A DNA stretch of 64,000 nucleotides, taken from Mycobacterium angelicum (GTDB taxonomy: Bacteria; Actinomycetota; Actinomycetes; Mycobacteriales; Mycobacteriaceae). How positions within the stretch are numbered: the first letter of the stretch is position 1; every line of letters begins with the position of its first letter. Below the pieces are notes generated by a model. It did not search any database and had not been told where the DNA came from. It saw only the letters and a program-made list of their open reading frames with translations. The DNA is taken from the NCBI RefSeq assembly GCF_002086155.1, contig NZ_MVHE01000010.1:62001-126000 (forward strand), in the 5' to 3' direction. A program made the translations under genes and the position numbers. Positions 8,501 to 17,532 of this stretch are shown piece by piece.

Positions 8501-9737
8501 CGGCGCGGTTGGCTTGTTTGGTGTCGATGAAGGACACGTCCTTGCCGGTGTAGATCGGGTTCATGTCCCGCGTCTGCGGCGACGGCTCCTGACCGCGCTG
8601 CCCCAACTCGGCGCGCACCGCCGCGAAAAACTCCTTCGGTAGCCCGCACACGAAACGTGGCCAGGTGTACCGCGCTGCCCAGTCGCGGTGGATAGCGGTG
8701 ACCCACTTGTTCGGCGGGGTGTAGTCGGTGCCCACTGGCAACAGCACATTTCGGGTCAACGCGACCCTTTTGAGCTGGCAGAACAGCTCGAAGGTGGCTT
8801 GCTCGGCCTCGGCCAGCGAGGCTGCGGAGTCCATCCACCAGCCCGCTGAATAGTGCGCCGGCATGTAGTGGGTGAGCAGGCCCCGACCGGATGGCGATAT
8901 CCACTCGAACTCGCTGGAGAACTGCATGCGGTCGATATCACCGCCCTGCCCGGGCCCCCATTGGTGGTGCGGCCCGCGGGCCCACGAACTGGACGTCAGC
9001 CCGGCATCGGCGGCCATGCCGGGAAACTGCGGGTCATGGCCGAACACGTCGAGCTGCCACGCGGTGGCCGGATCGGCGCCCAGCACGTCGCGCTGAAAAC
9101 CGATGCCGTGCACCAGGTTCCGGATCGTCGTCTCCGGGCTGGTCAGGTTGGTGTTGGGTTCGTTGTAGGTGCCGCCCATGACTTCGATGCGGCCTTCCGC
9201 CAGGAACCGGCGCAGGTCGGCGCGGTCTTCGGGCCGGGTGTCCCAGTACGGCTTGAGGTAGTCGACTTCGGCCAGCACGAATTTGTACTCGGGTTCGCGC
9301 CGCGCCATCTCCAGATGGGCGTGCACCAGCTCGAAGCCGTTGGTCTGACGGGCACGGCCCGGCGGGTCTTCGGTCCACTCGCTGGTGTAGGCGCCCTGGG
9401 TGTTCCACCACACCGGGTCGTAGTGGAAGTGACTGACCATGAACATGGTCCACCCCGGCTCAGCCACGGTGAACTCGAACGGCTTGGTTTCAGTGCCGTT
9501 GTCGCCCGCGTGCACGACCGCGGCCCGCCGCTGGCCGACCAGCGGTTGATCGACGACGACAGCGACCTCGACGACCGCAGTCCCGGGTGCGGCGACCGCC
9601 TCGCCGCGCAGACCGTCACCTTCGACGCGAATGGCTGCCGGCTCGGTGCAGTCGGTGATCGTCACCCGCGCCAGCTGCACCGGAGCCTGCGGCGGACCAA
9701 CGAACAGTTCGGTCGACTCGGCCGAAACCACCTGCAT
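5562..9737 (-). CDS. GH38 alpha-mannosidase (Rv0648-like)
   Basis: 1391 residues, cytoplasmic by absence of a signal peptide. The GH38 zinc-binding motif HFHYDPVWWNTQ (His103, His105, Asp107) opens the catalytic domain. WQLDVFGHDPQFPGM near residue 230 supplies the nucleophile Asp and another metal ligand, and AYGAHHDAITGSESDQVY is the conserved helix of the mid domain. The rest is the beta-rich C-terminal domain, ending with repeated Ig-like segments (about 1130-1391). It is somewhat longer than the roughly 1215 residues I recall for Rv0648. The ATG at 9737 is divergent from the DinB gene with only 22 bases between. It heads the coupled mannosidase-SurA-like-ROK set and probably trims mannosides such as recycled lipomannan or mannosylated products. 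Confidence 0.92.
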   Translation of the reverse strand: MQVVSAESTELFVGPPQAPVQLARVTITDCTEPAAIRVEGDGLRGEAVAAPGTAVVEVAVVVDQPLVGQRRAAVVHAGDNGTETKPFEFTVAEPGWTMFMVSHFHYDPVWWNTQGAYTSEWTEDPPGRARQTNGFELVHAHLEMARREPEYKFVLAEVDYLKPYWDTRPEDRADLRRFLAEGRIEVMGGTYNEPNTNLTSPETTIRNLVHGIGFQRDVLGADPATAWQLDVFGHDPQFPGMAADAGLTSSSWARGPHHQWGPGQGGDIDRMQFSSEFEWISPSGRGLLTHYMPAHYSAGWWMDSAASLAEAEQATFELFCQLKRVALTRNVLLPVGTDYTPPNKWVTAIHRDWAARYTWPRFVCGLPKEFFAAVRAELGQRGQEPSPQTRDMNPIYTGKDVSFIDTKQANRAAENAVLDAERFAVFAGVIAGGEYPQAALAKAWVQLAYGAHHDAITGSESDQVYLDLLTGWRDAWQLGCAARDNALQLLSGAVAGPHDSVVVFNPLTQQRTDIVTARLDPPLPAGVRVVDANGTELPALVEHDGRSVTWLARDVPSLGWRAYRLVSGDAGAGWEPAPGSEIANEHYRLAVDPARGGAVVSWLHGGRQLIAHGRVGNELAVYEEYPAHPTQSEGPWHLLPKGPVVGSSESPARAQAYHSPLGQRLVVNGRMGDVLRYTQTLTLWRGIARVDCRTTIDGFTGQDRLVRLRWPCPVPGAMPVSEVGDAVVGRGFALLHDGDRSVDTAQHLWTLDNPAYGWFGLSSAARVRAGDAWRAVSVAEVVTPAEAVSGPIARDLMVALVRAGVTATCSGAEKPRYGHLDVDSNLPDARIALGGPARNAFTKAVLAQADPVYTAELERQLAETGRARVWVPAGASLAAVWQPGADLRAALALPVLVIDGRDDRTLAAAIAAVADDLGDAEIHLDQQVPAGMEPSEARTVALLNRGVPSFAVDSEATLHTALLRSCTGWPSGIWIDEPRRTAPDGSNFQLQHWTHDFDYALISDEGDWRAAGIPGRSAQFSQPLLAVTPRQRQSKLPPIGSLFSIEPADRVHLGALKAAGNPLTAGSSAPVDPAAVALRLVETTGAPTRVTVTSDLGKVGAFRSADLLEQPQHRKKTIDLHGYQVATVLARLDVPAVLAGDGFALAPQSEPAQPLYARYWLHNRGPAPLGGLPAVAHLQPHQASAEPGGDLVLRLTAASDCTDSPLNGSVEVVCPDGWSLAPTEWPFTLCAGQYLETDVVLAVPARTRPGLYPVRAQLRITDAGLPAAWRQVVEDVCVVAIGVDHTELVYLVDGPAEVEVDAGRSARLAVTVGNRAGADLAVEAHLISPWGTWEWIGPAAVGAVVPARGTAELVFDVSPPAWQEPGQWWALIRVGCAGRLVYSPGVRVSVT

Positions 9738-9759
9738 GCCAGCACCTTACGCTCGGGTT

Positions 9760-10302
9760 ATGGCGGATCTGATCAACCAACTGGCCGACCAGCTCGATTG
9801 GCACTGGCGCGCGCAACTGCGCCCCCGCCTGGACGGGCTCACCGATGACGAGTACTTCTGGCAGCCGGTGCCCAACTGCTGGACCATCCATCCCGACGGC
9901 TCGATCGACTTCGCATTCCCACCACCGAGCCCGGTGCCGTTCACCACCATCGCCTGGCGGCTGGCGCATGTCATCGTCGGCGTGTTCGCCATGCGCAACC
10001 ACAACCATTTCGCGGGACCGCCCGCCGACTATCAGAGTTGGCAGTACGCCACCGACGCGGCGACCGCGCTGCAGCAACTCGACGAGAGCTACGCGGCCTG
10101 GATTGCCGGCGTGCGGTCCTTGTCGGCGGCCGATCTCGACCGGCCGTGCGGCCCCGCCGAAGGCCCCTACGCCGAGCACTCGCTGAGCGAACTGATCCTG
10201 CACATCAACCGCGAAGCGATCCACCACGGCGCCGAAATCGCCTGTCTTCGCGACCTGTACTTACACGTGCCGCGCCGAGATTGCCACCAAGGTTGTGATT
10301 GA
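9760..10302 (+). CDS. DinB family protein, 3' end altered by a palindromic repeat
   Basis: 180 residues. Features of the DinB/YfiT four-helix fold: LIDQ-type first helix, 'W....L..L...EYFWQPVPNCWTIHP', IAWRLAHVIVGVFAMRNHNHF with the metal-binding histidine of helix 2, and the final helix ELILHINREAIHHGAEIACLRDLY with a second HxxxH-like pair. Such proteins are often metal-dependent thiol transferases (mycothiol-dependent in actinobacteria). The last dozen codons and the TGA stop (10300-10302) fall inside a 64-bp hairpin repeat. After the repeat the same reading frame continues as a plausible protein tail ending MYELIAGLENWEPRPWLTPW and a TAA at 10426-10428, so the gene may have been truncated by repeat insertion. 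Confidence 0.8.
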   Translation: MADLINQLADQLDWHWRAQLRPRLDGLTDDEYFWQPVPNCWTIHPDGSIDFAFPPPSPVPFTTIAWRLAHVIVGVFAMRNHNHFAGPPADYQSWQYATDAATALQQLDESYAAWIAGVRSLSAADLDRPCGPAEGPYAEHSLSELILHINREAIHHGAEIACLRDLYLHVPRRDCHQGCD

Positions 10303-10336
10303 CGCCCGAATCACGGCCCTCACGGCAATCTCGGCG
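10273..10336. repeat. 64-bp imperfect palindromic element
   Basis: Arms of 28 bases start CGCCGAGATTGCC (10273-10285) and end GGCAATCTCGGCG (10324-10336). The outer 13 bp pair perfectly, an inner GTGATT/AATCAC also pairs, and 22 of 28 positions match overall around an 8-base loop. This is the style of the dispersed palindromes found in mycobacterial intergenic regions. It covers the 3' end and stop of the DinB gene; I found no second copy in this window. Confidence 0.75.
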
Positions 10337-10515
10337 AGCGGCCGGCGGGCGCCACCATGTACGAATTGATCGCGGGCCTGGAGAATTGGGAACCGCGGCC
10401 GTGGCTCACGCCCTGGCAGAAACGCTAATCCGAACGGCTAATCGCCCCGAATTTCGGGCGTGTGTGGGCTCACGCGAATTGGGAATTGACTGCCCGGATT
10501 TGGCACACTGCTTGA

Positions 10516-11862
10516 ATGAGTTCCACCAAACACCGTGAGGTGGCCAAGCTGGATCGGGTGCCGTTGCCGGTCGAAGCGGCCCGGGTAGCCGTCACCGGAT
10601 GGCAGGTCACCCGCACCGCCGCCCGCGTCGTCACCAACCTGCCGGGCAAAGGCCCATGGCAGCAGAAAGTGATCAAAGAGATCCCGCAGACCTTCGCCGA
10701 CCTGGGGCCGACCTACGTCAAATTCGGACAGATCATCGCGTCCAGTCCCGGCGCATTCGGCGAATCGCTGTCGCGCGAATTCCGCGGCCTGCTCGACCGG
10801 GTGCCGCCCGCCGACACCGACGAAGTGCACAAGCTATTCATCGAGGAACTCGGCGACGAGCCGGCCAACCTGTTCGCCAGCTTCGACGAAGAACCGTTTG
10901 CCTCGGCGTCCATTGCCCAGGTCCACTTCGCGACCCTCAAGACGGGCGAGGAAGTCGTCGTCAAGATCCAGCGGCCGGGCATCCGCCGCCGGGTAGCCGC
11001 CGATCTGCAGATCCTGCAGCGCTTCGCCCAAGCCGTCGAGCTGGCCAAAGTCGGCCGCCGGCTCTCGGCCCAAGATGTGGTGGCGGACTTCTCCGACAAC
11101 CTGGCCGAGGAGCTGGACTTCCGGCTCGAGGCTCAGTCGATGGAAGCCTGGGTCTCGCACCTGCATGCCTCGCCGCTGGGCAAGAACATCCGGGTGCCGC
11201 ATGTGCATTGGGACTTCACCGGTGAGCGGGTGCTGACCATGGAACGGGTGCACGGCATCCGCATCGACAACGCCGCCGCCATCCGCAGGGCCGGGTTCGA
11301 CGGCACCGAGCTGGTGAAGGCGCTGCTGTTCTCGGTCTTCGAAGGTGGTCTGCGGCACGGGCTGTTTCACGGCGACCTGCACGCGGGCAACCTCTACGTC
11401 GACGACCAGGGCCGCATCGTGTTCTTCGACTTCGGAATCATGGGCCGCATCGATCCGCGGACCCGCTGGCTGCTGCGCGAGCTGGTGTACGCGCTGCTGG
11501 TCAAGAAGGATCATGCCGCGGCCGGCAAGATCGTCGTGTTGATGGGCGCCGTCGGGACCATGAAGCCTGAGGCGGAAGCCGCCAAGGACCTGGAGAAGTT
11601 CGCCACTCCGCTGACCATGCAGACGCTGGGCGACATGTCGTATGCCGACATCGGCCGCCAGCTGTCGGCGCTGGCCGATGCATACGACGTCAAGCTGCCC
11701 CGCGAGCTGGTGCTGATCGGCAAGCAGTTCCTCTACGTCGAGCGGTATATGAAGCTGCTGGCGCCGAAATGGCAAATGATGTCCGACCCGCAGCTGACCG
11801 GCTACTTCGCCAACTTTATGGTCGAAGTCAGTCGTGAGCATCAATCTGATGTTGAGGTGTAA
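10516..11862 (+). CDS. ABC1/UbiB family atypical kinase (Rv0647c-like)
   Basis: 448 residues. The UbiB-family signature is clear: the KxGQ motif (TYVKFGQIIASSPG), the alanine-rich nucleotide loop (FASASIAQVHFA), the VAIK-type lysine (EVVVKIQRPG), the catalytic HGDLHAGNLYVDDQG and the metal-binding FFDFGIMGRI. Family members are ATP-binding proteins supporting isoprenoid quinone or lipid metabolism; the exact role of the mycobacterial protein is unknown. It is followed by lipG after a 10-base gap, so the two are probably co-transcribed with the mmaA genes downstream. Confidence 0.93.
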   Translation: MSSTKHREVAKLDRVPLPVEAARVAVTGWQVTRTAARVVTNLPGKGPWQQKVIKEIPQTFADLGPTYVKFGQIIASSPGAFGESLSREFRGLLDRVPPADTDEVHKLFIEELGDEPANLFASFDEEPFASASIAQVHFATLKTGEEVVVKIQRPGIRRRVAADLQILQRFAQAVELAKVGRRLSAQDVVADFSDNLAEELDFRLEAQSMEAWVSHLHASPLGKNIRVPHVHWDFTGERVLTMERVHGIRIDNAAAIRRAGFDGTELVKALLFSVFEGGLRHGLFHGDLHAGNLYVDDQGRIVFFDFGIMGRIDPRTRWLLRELVYALLVKKDHAAAGKIVVLMGAVGTMKPEAEAAKDLEKFATPLTMQTLGDMSYADIGRQLSALADAYDVKLPRELVLIGKQFLYVERYMKLLAPKWQMMSDPQLTGYFANFMVEVSREHQSDVEV

Positions 11863-11872
11863 GGGGGCCTAG

Positions 11873-12790
11873 TTGGACGTTCGTAGCGGCTTTGCCATAT
11901 CCAGAGCGGAATCTGGCGACGTCAAGCTGCACTACGAGGACATGGGCAACCTCGATGATCCGCCCGTTCTGCTGATCATGGGCCTGGGCGCCCAGATGCT
12001 GCTCTGGCGGACGGACTTCTGCGAGCGACTGGTCAGGCACGGCCTGCGCGTCATCCGCTACGACAACCGGGACGTCGGACTGTCCAGCAAGACCCCGCCC
12101 ACGCGCGATGCGCAGCCGCTGGTTACCCGATTGGCCCGGTCCTGGCTCGGCCTGCCCAGCAAGGCGGCCTACACGCTGGAAGACATGGCTCGCGACGCCG
12201 CGGCCGTGCTCGATCATCTCGACATCCGGCACGCCCATATCGTCGGGGCGTCGATGGGCGGCATGATCGCCCAGATCTTCGCGGCACAGTTCGCCGAGCG
12301 CACGAGAACCCTGGGCGTCATCTTCTCCAGCAACAATCACAGGTTCCTGCCGCCGCCGGCGCCGCGTGCGCTGCTTGCGCTCATCAGCGGCCCGGCTCCG
12401 GACTCCCCGCGAGACGTCATCCTCGACAACGCGGTACGGGTCAGCCGGATCATCGGCAGCCCGCAGTACCGCATACCCGACGAGCAGGTTCGCGCCGATG
12501 CCGCCGAGTGCTACGACCGCAATTTCCACCCGTGGGGCATGGCCCGACAGTTCAGCGCAATTTTGGGCAGTGGCAGCCTGCTGCACTACGATCGTCAAAT
12601 CGTCGCCCCGACTGTGGTAATTCACGGGCGGGCCGACAAGCTGATGCGGCCGTTCGGCGGCCGCGCCGTCGCTCGCGCCATAGACGGTGCTCGGTTGGTG
12701 CTGGTCGACGGTATGGGCCATGACCTGCCCAGGCAGCTGTGGGATCGAGTGATAGGCGAGCTGAAAACCAATTTCGCCGCGGCCGGCTGA
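11873..12790 (+). CDS. lipG: Alpha/beta hydrolase LipG
   Basis: 305 residues from a TTG start preceded by AAGGGGG. Classic alpha/beta hydrolase: oxyanion-hole region VLLIMGLGAQMLLW, nucleophile elbow VGASMGGM (Ser about residue 127), acidic residue in VVIHGRADKLM and catalytic His in GMGHDLP. Close in length and order to M. tuberculosis LipG (Rv0646c), reported as an esterase/phospholipase. It lies between the ABC1 kinase and mmaA1, the same place as in M. tuberculosis, consistent with a role in cell-envelope lipid turnover. Confidence 0.93.
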   Translation: MDVRSGFAISRAESGDVKLHYEDMGNLDDPPVLLIMGLGAQMLLWRTDFCERLVRHGLRVIRYDNRDVGLSSKTPPTRDAQPLVTRLARSWLGLPSKAAYTLEDMARDAAAVLDHLDIRHAHIVGASMGGMIAQIFAAQFAERTRTLGVIFSSNNHRFLPPPAPRALLALISGPAPDSPRDVILDNAVRVSRIIGSPQYRIPDEQVRADAAECYDRNFHPWGMARQFSAILGSGSLLHYDRQIVAPTVVIHGRADKLMRPFGGRAVARAIDGARLVLVDGMGHDLPRQLWDRVIGELKTNFAAAG

Positions 12791-12812
12791 AGCGGTCGCT
12801 CGGCGAGCCTAA

Positions 12813-13712
<900 letters not shown>

Positions 13713-13747
13713 CCTGCCGTTCCCAACGCACCCACTCTGACCAGCGG

Positions 13748-13764
13748 AAATTGCTTCGCAATTT
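13748..13764 (+). terminator. Short AT-rich hairpin after mmaA1
   Basis: AAATTGC and GCAATTT pair perfectly around a TTC loop, 36 bases after the mmaA1 stop. A weak terminator or attenuator; no U-run follows. Confidence 0.35.
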
Positions 13765-13788
13765 AGAGATGCCCCGCCAAGTCGGCTA

Positions 13789-13832
13789 GCATGCAACGTG
13801 CATGCCGGGGGGCTTGACTACATGTTGCATGC
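13789..13832. repeat. Inverted repeat in the mmaA1-mmaA2 spacer
   Basis: GCATGCAAC (13789-13797) is repeated inverted as GTTGCATGC (13824-13832). Nested GTGCATG/CATGCAC copies extend the symmetry. A TTGACT hexamer (13814-13819) sits in the spacer, so a promoter with an operator for mmaA2 is conceivable. No regulator is identified. Confidence 0.45.
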
Positions 13833-13871
13833 ACCGTGGGGCCGCTAGGTCCAGAAAGGCAATACAACCTC

Positions 13872-14735
13872 GTGGCTCAGGGATTGACACCGCACTTCGA
13901 CGATGTGCAGGCGCACTACGACTTATCCGACGAATTCTTCCGGCTGTTTCTGGACCCGACCCAGACTTACAGTTGCGCGTACTTCGAGCGCGACGACATG
14001 ACGCTGGAAGAGGCGCAGATCGCCAAGATCGACCTGGCGCTGGGCAAGCTCGGCCTGCAGCCCGGCATGACGCTGCTAGACGTCGGCTGCGGCTGGGGTG
14101 CCCCGATGCGGCGGGCGATCGAGAAGTACGACGTCAACGTCGTCGGCCTGACCCTGTCCAAGAACCAGGCCACTCACGTCCAGAAGGCCTTCGACGAGAT
14201 GGACAGCCCCCGGAGCAAGCGGGTGCTGCTGAATGGCTGGGAAGAGTTCGACGAGCCGGTCGACCGGATCGTGTCGATCGGCGCGTTCGAGCACTTCGGT
14301 CACGACCGCTACGACGACTTCTTCAAGTTCGCCTTCGACATCCTGCCCGCCGATGGCGTGATGCTGCTGCACACGATCACCGGCTTGACCGGGCCGCAGA
14401 TCGCCGAACGCGGTATGCCGATGACCTTCGAGATGGCCCGGTTCATCAAGTTCATCGTGACGGAGATCTTCCCGGGCGGCCGGTTGCCGACGATCGAGAT
14501 GGTCGGCGAGCATTCGGCGAAGGCGGGCTTCACGCTGACCCGCCGCCAGTCGCTGCAGCCGCACTACGCCCGGACGCTCGACCTGTGGGCCGAGGCGCTG
14601 GAGGCGCACAAGGACGAGGCCATCGAGATCCAGTCCGAAGAGGTCTACGAGCGCTATATGAAGTACCTGACCGGCTGCGCCAACTCGTTCCGCACCGGTT
14701 ACATCGACGTCAACCAGTTCACGCTGGAAAAGTAG
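13872..14735 (+). CDS. mmaA2: Mycolic acid cyclopropane synthase MmaA2
   Basis: 287 residues from GTG 13872, the length I recall for M. tuberculosis MmaA2; a longer frame opens at 13836 but the extension is not conserved. SAM motif [27 protein letters not shown] and the catalytic block [28 protein letters not shown] are intact. The 'VQKAFDEMD' and '[18 protein letters not shown]' segments match MmaA2 best. The enzyme installs cyclopropane rings on meromycolate chains, acting on ACP-bound substrates in the cytoplasm. Confidence 0.93.
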   Translation: MAQGLTPHFDDVQAHYDLSDEFFRLFLDPTQTYSCAYFERDDMTLEEAQIAKIDLALGKLGLQPGMTLLDVGCGWGAPMRRAIEKYDVNVVGLTLSKNQATHVQKAFDEMDSPRSKRVLLNGWEEFDEPVDRIVSIGAFEHFGHDRYDDFFKFAFDILPADGVMLLHTITGLTGPQIAERGMPMTFEMARFIKFIVTEIFPGGRLPTIEMVGEHSAKAGFTLTRRQSLQPHYARTLDLWAEALEAHKDEAIEIQSEEVYERYMKYLTGCANSFRTGYIDVNQFTLEK

Positions 14736-14882
14736 TGACTCCGCAGCGCCGAGTGCGCACTAGGTGAGTGGCGGTTCAGAAAGTGCGGATCTACCGAGCG
14801 CAAATGCCAGGGTTGCGCCCTAGTCCGTGTAGGGTGCCGGAGATGGTTGCCCCGTGGGGGTGCTGTCCCATTGGGAGGACAT

Positions 14883-15764
14883 ATGTCTGAGAACTCATCG
14901 GGCGCCACGGACACGCGAAAGAAGTACGACGATGTCCAGGCGCACTATGACATCTCCAACGAATTCTTCGAGTTGTTCACGGACCCGACTCGGACCTACA
15001 GCTGTGCGTACTTCGAACGCGAGGACATGACCCTCGAGCAGGCCCAAATCGCCAAGTTGGACATGTCACTGGACAAGCTGGGACTCGAGCCGGGGATGAC
15101 CCTGCTCGACGTGGGCTGCGGCTGGGGCTCGACCATGAAGCGCGCCCTGGAGAAGTACGACGTCAATGTCATCGGGCTGACACTGTCGGAGAATCAGCAC
15201 GCCTACTGCCAGCAGCTGCTTGCCGGCGTGGACACAGACCGCTCGTACCGCGTACTGCTGAGCGACTGGGCGGACTTCACCGAGCCGGTGGACCGGATCA
15301 TCACCATCGAAGCGCTGGAGCATTTCGGTTTTCAGCGCTACGACGAGTTCTTCAAATGGGCCTACAACACCCTGCCGCCGGACGGGGTATGGATGCTGCA
15401 CACGATCACCGGCTTGACCGGCGGTCAGATCGTCGAGCGCGGCATGCCGGTGACGTTCGAGATGGCTCGCTTCATCAAGTTCATCATCACCGAGATCTTC
15501 CCCGGCGGCCGGTTGCCGTCGATTGAGAAGGTCGAAGACCACGCGGCCAAGGCGGGCTTCACCGTGGCCCGCGTTCATCCGCTGCAGCTGAACTTCGCCA
15601 GAACACTCGACTTTTGGGCCGAGGCCCTAGAGGCGCACAAGGAAGATGCCATCGCGATTCAATCCGAAGAGGTCTACGAGCGGTATATGAAGTATCTGAC
15701 CGGATGCGCCAAGTCATTCCGGGTCGGCTACGTCGGCTGCCACCAGTTCACGCTGCAGAAGTAG
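14883..15764 (+). CDS. mmaA3: Methoxymycolate O-methyltransferase MmaA3
   Basis: 293 residues, the length I recall for M. tuberculosis MmaA3. N-terminus MSENSSGATDTRKKYDDVQA, SAM motif [25 protein letters not shown] and active-site ITIEALEHFGFQRYDEFFKW. MmaA3 methylates the hydroxyl made by MmaA4 to give methoxymycolates. The reading frame shows no disruption, so methoxymycolate synthesis is predicted. Start ATG is preceded by GGGAGGAC. The 147-base gap to mmaA2 carries no gene. Confidence 0.94.
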   Translation: MSENSSGATDTRKKYDDVQAHYDISNEFFELFTDPTRTYSCAYFEREDMTLEQAQIAKLDMSLDKLGLEPGMTLLDVGCGWGSTMKRALEKYDVNVIGLTLSENQHAYCQQLLAGVDTDRSYRVLLSDWADFTEPVDRIITIEALEHFGFQRYDEFFKWAYNTLPPDGVWMLHTITGLTGGQIVERGMPVTFEMARFIKFIITEIFPGGRLPSIEKVEDHAAKAGFTVARVHPLQLNFARTLDFWAEALEAHKEDAIAIQSEEVYERYMKYLTGCAKSFRVGYVGCHQFTLQK

Positions 15765-15845
15765 ACTTTCGATGCCACTCACGGGTACCAGGCGCAGTCA
15801 CGCGTGCGACTAGGCAACGCACATCATCAGGAGAACACAACAATT

Positions 15846-16742
15846 ATGGTCGAAAAGCCGATCGGCACCACGCCGACGCGGACGCGCTTCGAAGACATCC
15901 AGGCACACTACGACGTCTCCGATGATTTCTTCGCCTTGTTCCAGGACCCGACTCGGACCTACAGCTGCGCCTACTTCGAGCCGCCGGACCTGACGCTCGA
16001 GGAAGCCCAGATCGCCAAGATCGATCTGAACTTGGACCAGCTGGACCTCAAGCCGGGGATGACACTGCTGGACATCGGCTGCGGGTGGGGCACCACCATG
16101 AAGCGCGCCATCGAGCGGTATGACGTCAACGTCGTCGGGCTCACCCTGTCCAAGAACCAGCACGCGCGATCCCAACAGGTGCTGGAGTCACTCGACACCG
16201 ATCGCTCACGCCGGGTGCTGTTGCACGGCTGGGAGGATTTCAACGAACCCGTCGACCGGATCGTGTCTATCGAGGCATTCGAACACTTCGGGCACGAGAA
16301 CTACGACGACTTCTTCAAGAGGTGTTTCGACATCATGCCCGAGGACGGCCGCATGACCGTCCAGAGCAGCGTCAGCTACCACCCCTATGAGATGGCGGCC
16401 CGCGGCAAGCGGATCACCTTCGACACGGTGCGTTTCATCAAGTTCATCGTCACCGAGATCTTCCCGGGTGGCCGGCTGCCGTCCACCGAGATGATGGTCG
16501 AGCGCGGCGAAAAAGCTGGTTTTGTTGTCCCCGAGCCTCTTTCGTTGCGGCCGCACTACATCAAGACGCTGCACATCTGGGGGGACACGCTCGAGTCCAA
16601 TAGGGACAAGGCCATCGCGATCACCTCCGAAGAGGTCTACGACCGGTACATGAAATACCTGCGCGGCTGCGAGCACTACTTCACCGACGAGATGCTCGAC
16701 GTCAGCCTGGTGACCTACCTCAAACCGGGTGCTGCCGCCTGA
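15846..16742 (+). CDS. mmaA4: Hydroxymycolate synthase MmaA4 (Hma)
   Basis: 298 residues. The start [23 protein letters not shown] motif [12 protein letters not shown], catalytic [20 protein letters not shown], and the MmaA4-type block [21 protein letters not shown] identify it. It adds the methyl and hydroxyl groups that begin keto- and methoxymycolate formation. AGGAG lies about 12 bases before the ATG. Last gene of the mmaA run; its stop abuts the candidate ECF promoter of the next gene. Confidence 0.95.
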   Translation: MVEKPIGTTPTRTRFEDIQAHYDVSDDFFALFQDPTRTYSCAYFEPPDLTLEEAQIAKIDLNLDQLDLKPGMTLLDIGCGWGTTMKRAIERYDVNVVGLTLSKNQHARSQQVLESLDTDRSRRVLLHGWEDFNEPVDRIVSIEAFEHFGHENYDDFFKRCFDIMPEDGRMTVQSSVSYHPYEMAARGKRITFDTVRFIKFIVTEIFPGGRLPSTEMMVERGEKAGFVVPEPLSLRPHYIKTLHIWGDTLESNRDKAIAITSEEVYDRYMKYLRGCEHYFTDEMLDVSLVTYLKPGAAA

Positions 16743-16743
16743 C

Positions 16744-16770
16744 TGTCGGATCGGGGCTGCGCCGTTCGTC
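16744..16770 (+). promoter_or_regulatory. Candidate ECF42-type promoter for the YCII/DGPF gene
   Basis: TGTCGG (16744-16749), 17 bases, then CGTC (16767-16770), 55 bp before the YCII-protein start. As I recall, ECF42 sigma factors recognise TGTCGA at -35 and CGA/TC at -10 upstream of DGPF genes, and this differs by one base. Autoregulation by the adjacent sigma factor is inferred. Confidence 0.5.
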
Positions 16771-16824
16771 GAATGGGTAGAGAGTGGAGCAGACGGCTTC
16801 GCTCACTACCGGAGGTGACGAGAA

Positions 16825-17523
16825 ATGCAGTACTTCGCGTTGTTGATCGGCACGGAGCAAGAGCGCACGCCTGAGGAGGGCGCCGCGGAGATGGCGGCCT
16901 ATGGCGCCTTTCACGCCAAAGCCGCGTCGGCGATTCTCAGTGGTGACGCCCTGGCATCCGCCGCAACCGCGGTGCGCGTCGGCGGGGGTCCGGACGCGCC
17001 GATGATCACGGATGGCCCCTATGCCGAAGGGGCCGAAGTAGCCGGCGGCTACTACGTATTCGAAGCCGAAAACCTCGACGAGGCACTGGCTTTGGCCCGC
17101 GATATTCCTCTGGCCAAGTACGGCGCGGTCGAGGTCTGGCCGACGGTCCACTCGCTTGAACCGGCCCGCCTGCTGACCGGCAACGACTGGCTCGCGCTGC
17201 TGTTGGAACCACCGGGGTCCGCGCACACGCCGGGCACGCCGGAATGGGAGGCGGCGGCTGCGCGCCACGGGGAGTTCATGACCGCCGCGGGCAACCACGT
17301 GATCGGTGGCGCCGCTTTGCATGAACGCTCCGCGGCGACCACGGTGCGGGTGCGCAACGGCGAAGTGATCGTCACCGACGGACCGTATGCGGAAGGTGCG
17401 GAAGTTGCCAGCGGCTTCTATCTGCTGGCCGCCGACGACCGTGATGAGGCCGTCAAGATCGCCGCCATGATTCCCGCATCGGCCGTGGAATTGCGGCAGC
17501 TGGCTGGGGTGTCCGGGCTGTAG
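16825..17523 (+). CDS. Tandem YCII (DGPF) domain protein
   Basis: 232 residues formed of two YCII-related ferredoxin-like domains: residues about 1-108 and 118-228. Each contains the DGPF-type motif, DGPYAEGAEV at 63-72 and again at 185-194, followed by GGYYVFEAENLDEAL or SGFYLLAADDRDEAV. DGPF proteins are usually encoded next to ECF42 sigma factors and are probable targets or partners rather than classical anti-sigma factors. The ATG is preceded by GGAGGTGACG. The ECF gene starts 10 bases after the stop. Enzymatic activity is not known. Confidence 0.9.
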   Translation: MQYFALLIGTEQERTPEEGAAEMAAYGAFHAKAASAILSGDALASAATAVRVGGGPDAPMITDGPYAEGAEVAGGYYVFEAENLDEALALARDIPLAKYGAVEVWPTVHSLEPARLLTGNDWLALLLEPPGSAHTPGTPEWEAAAARHGEFMTAAGNHVIGGAALHERSAATTVRVRNGEVIVTDGPYAEGAEVASGFYLLAADDRDEAVKIAAMIPASAVELRQLAGVSGL

Positions 17524-17532
17524 TTGGGGCCA

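Noticed and set aside
8853..9848. Plus-strand frame of about 330 codons across the mannosidase start
   Set aside because: Antisense to the conserved N-terminal GH38 domain and no recognisable protein.
13836..13871. Longer N-terminus for MmaA2 from 13836
   Set aside because: The 12 extra residues are unlike other MmaA proteins, and the GTG at 13872 gives the 287-residue length known for the family.
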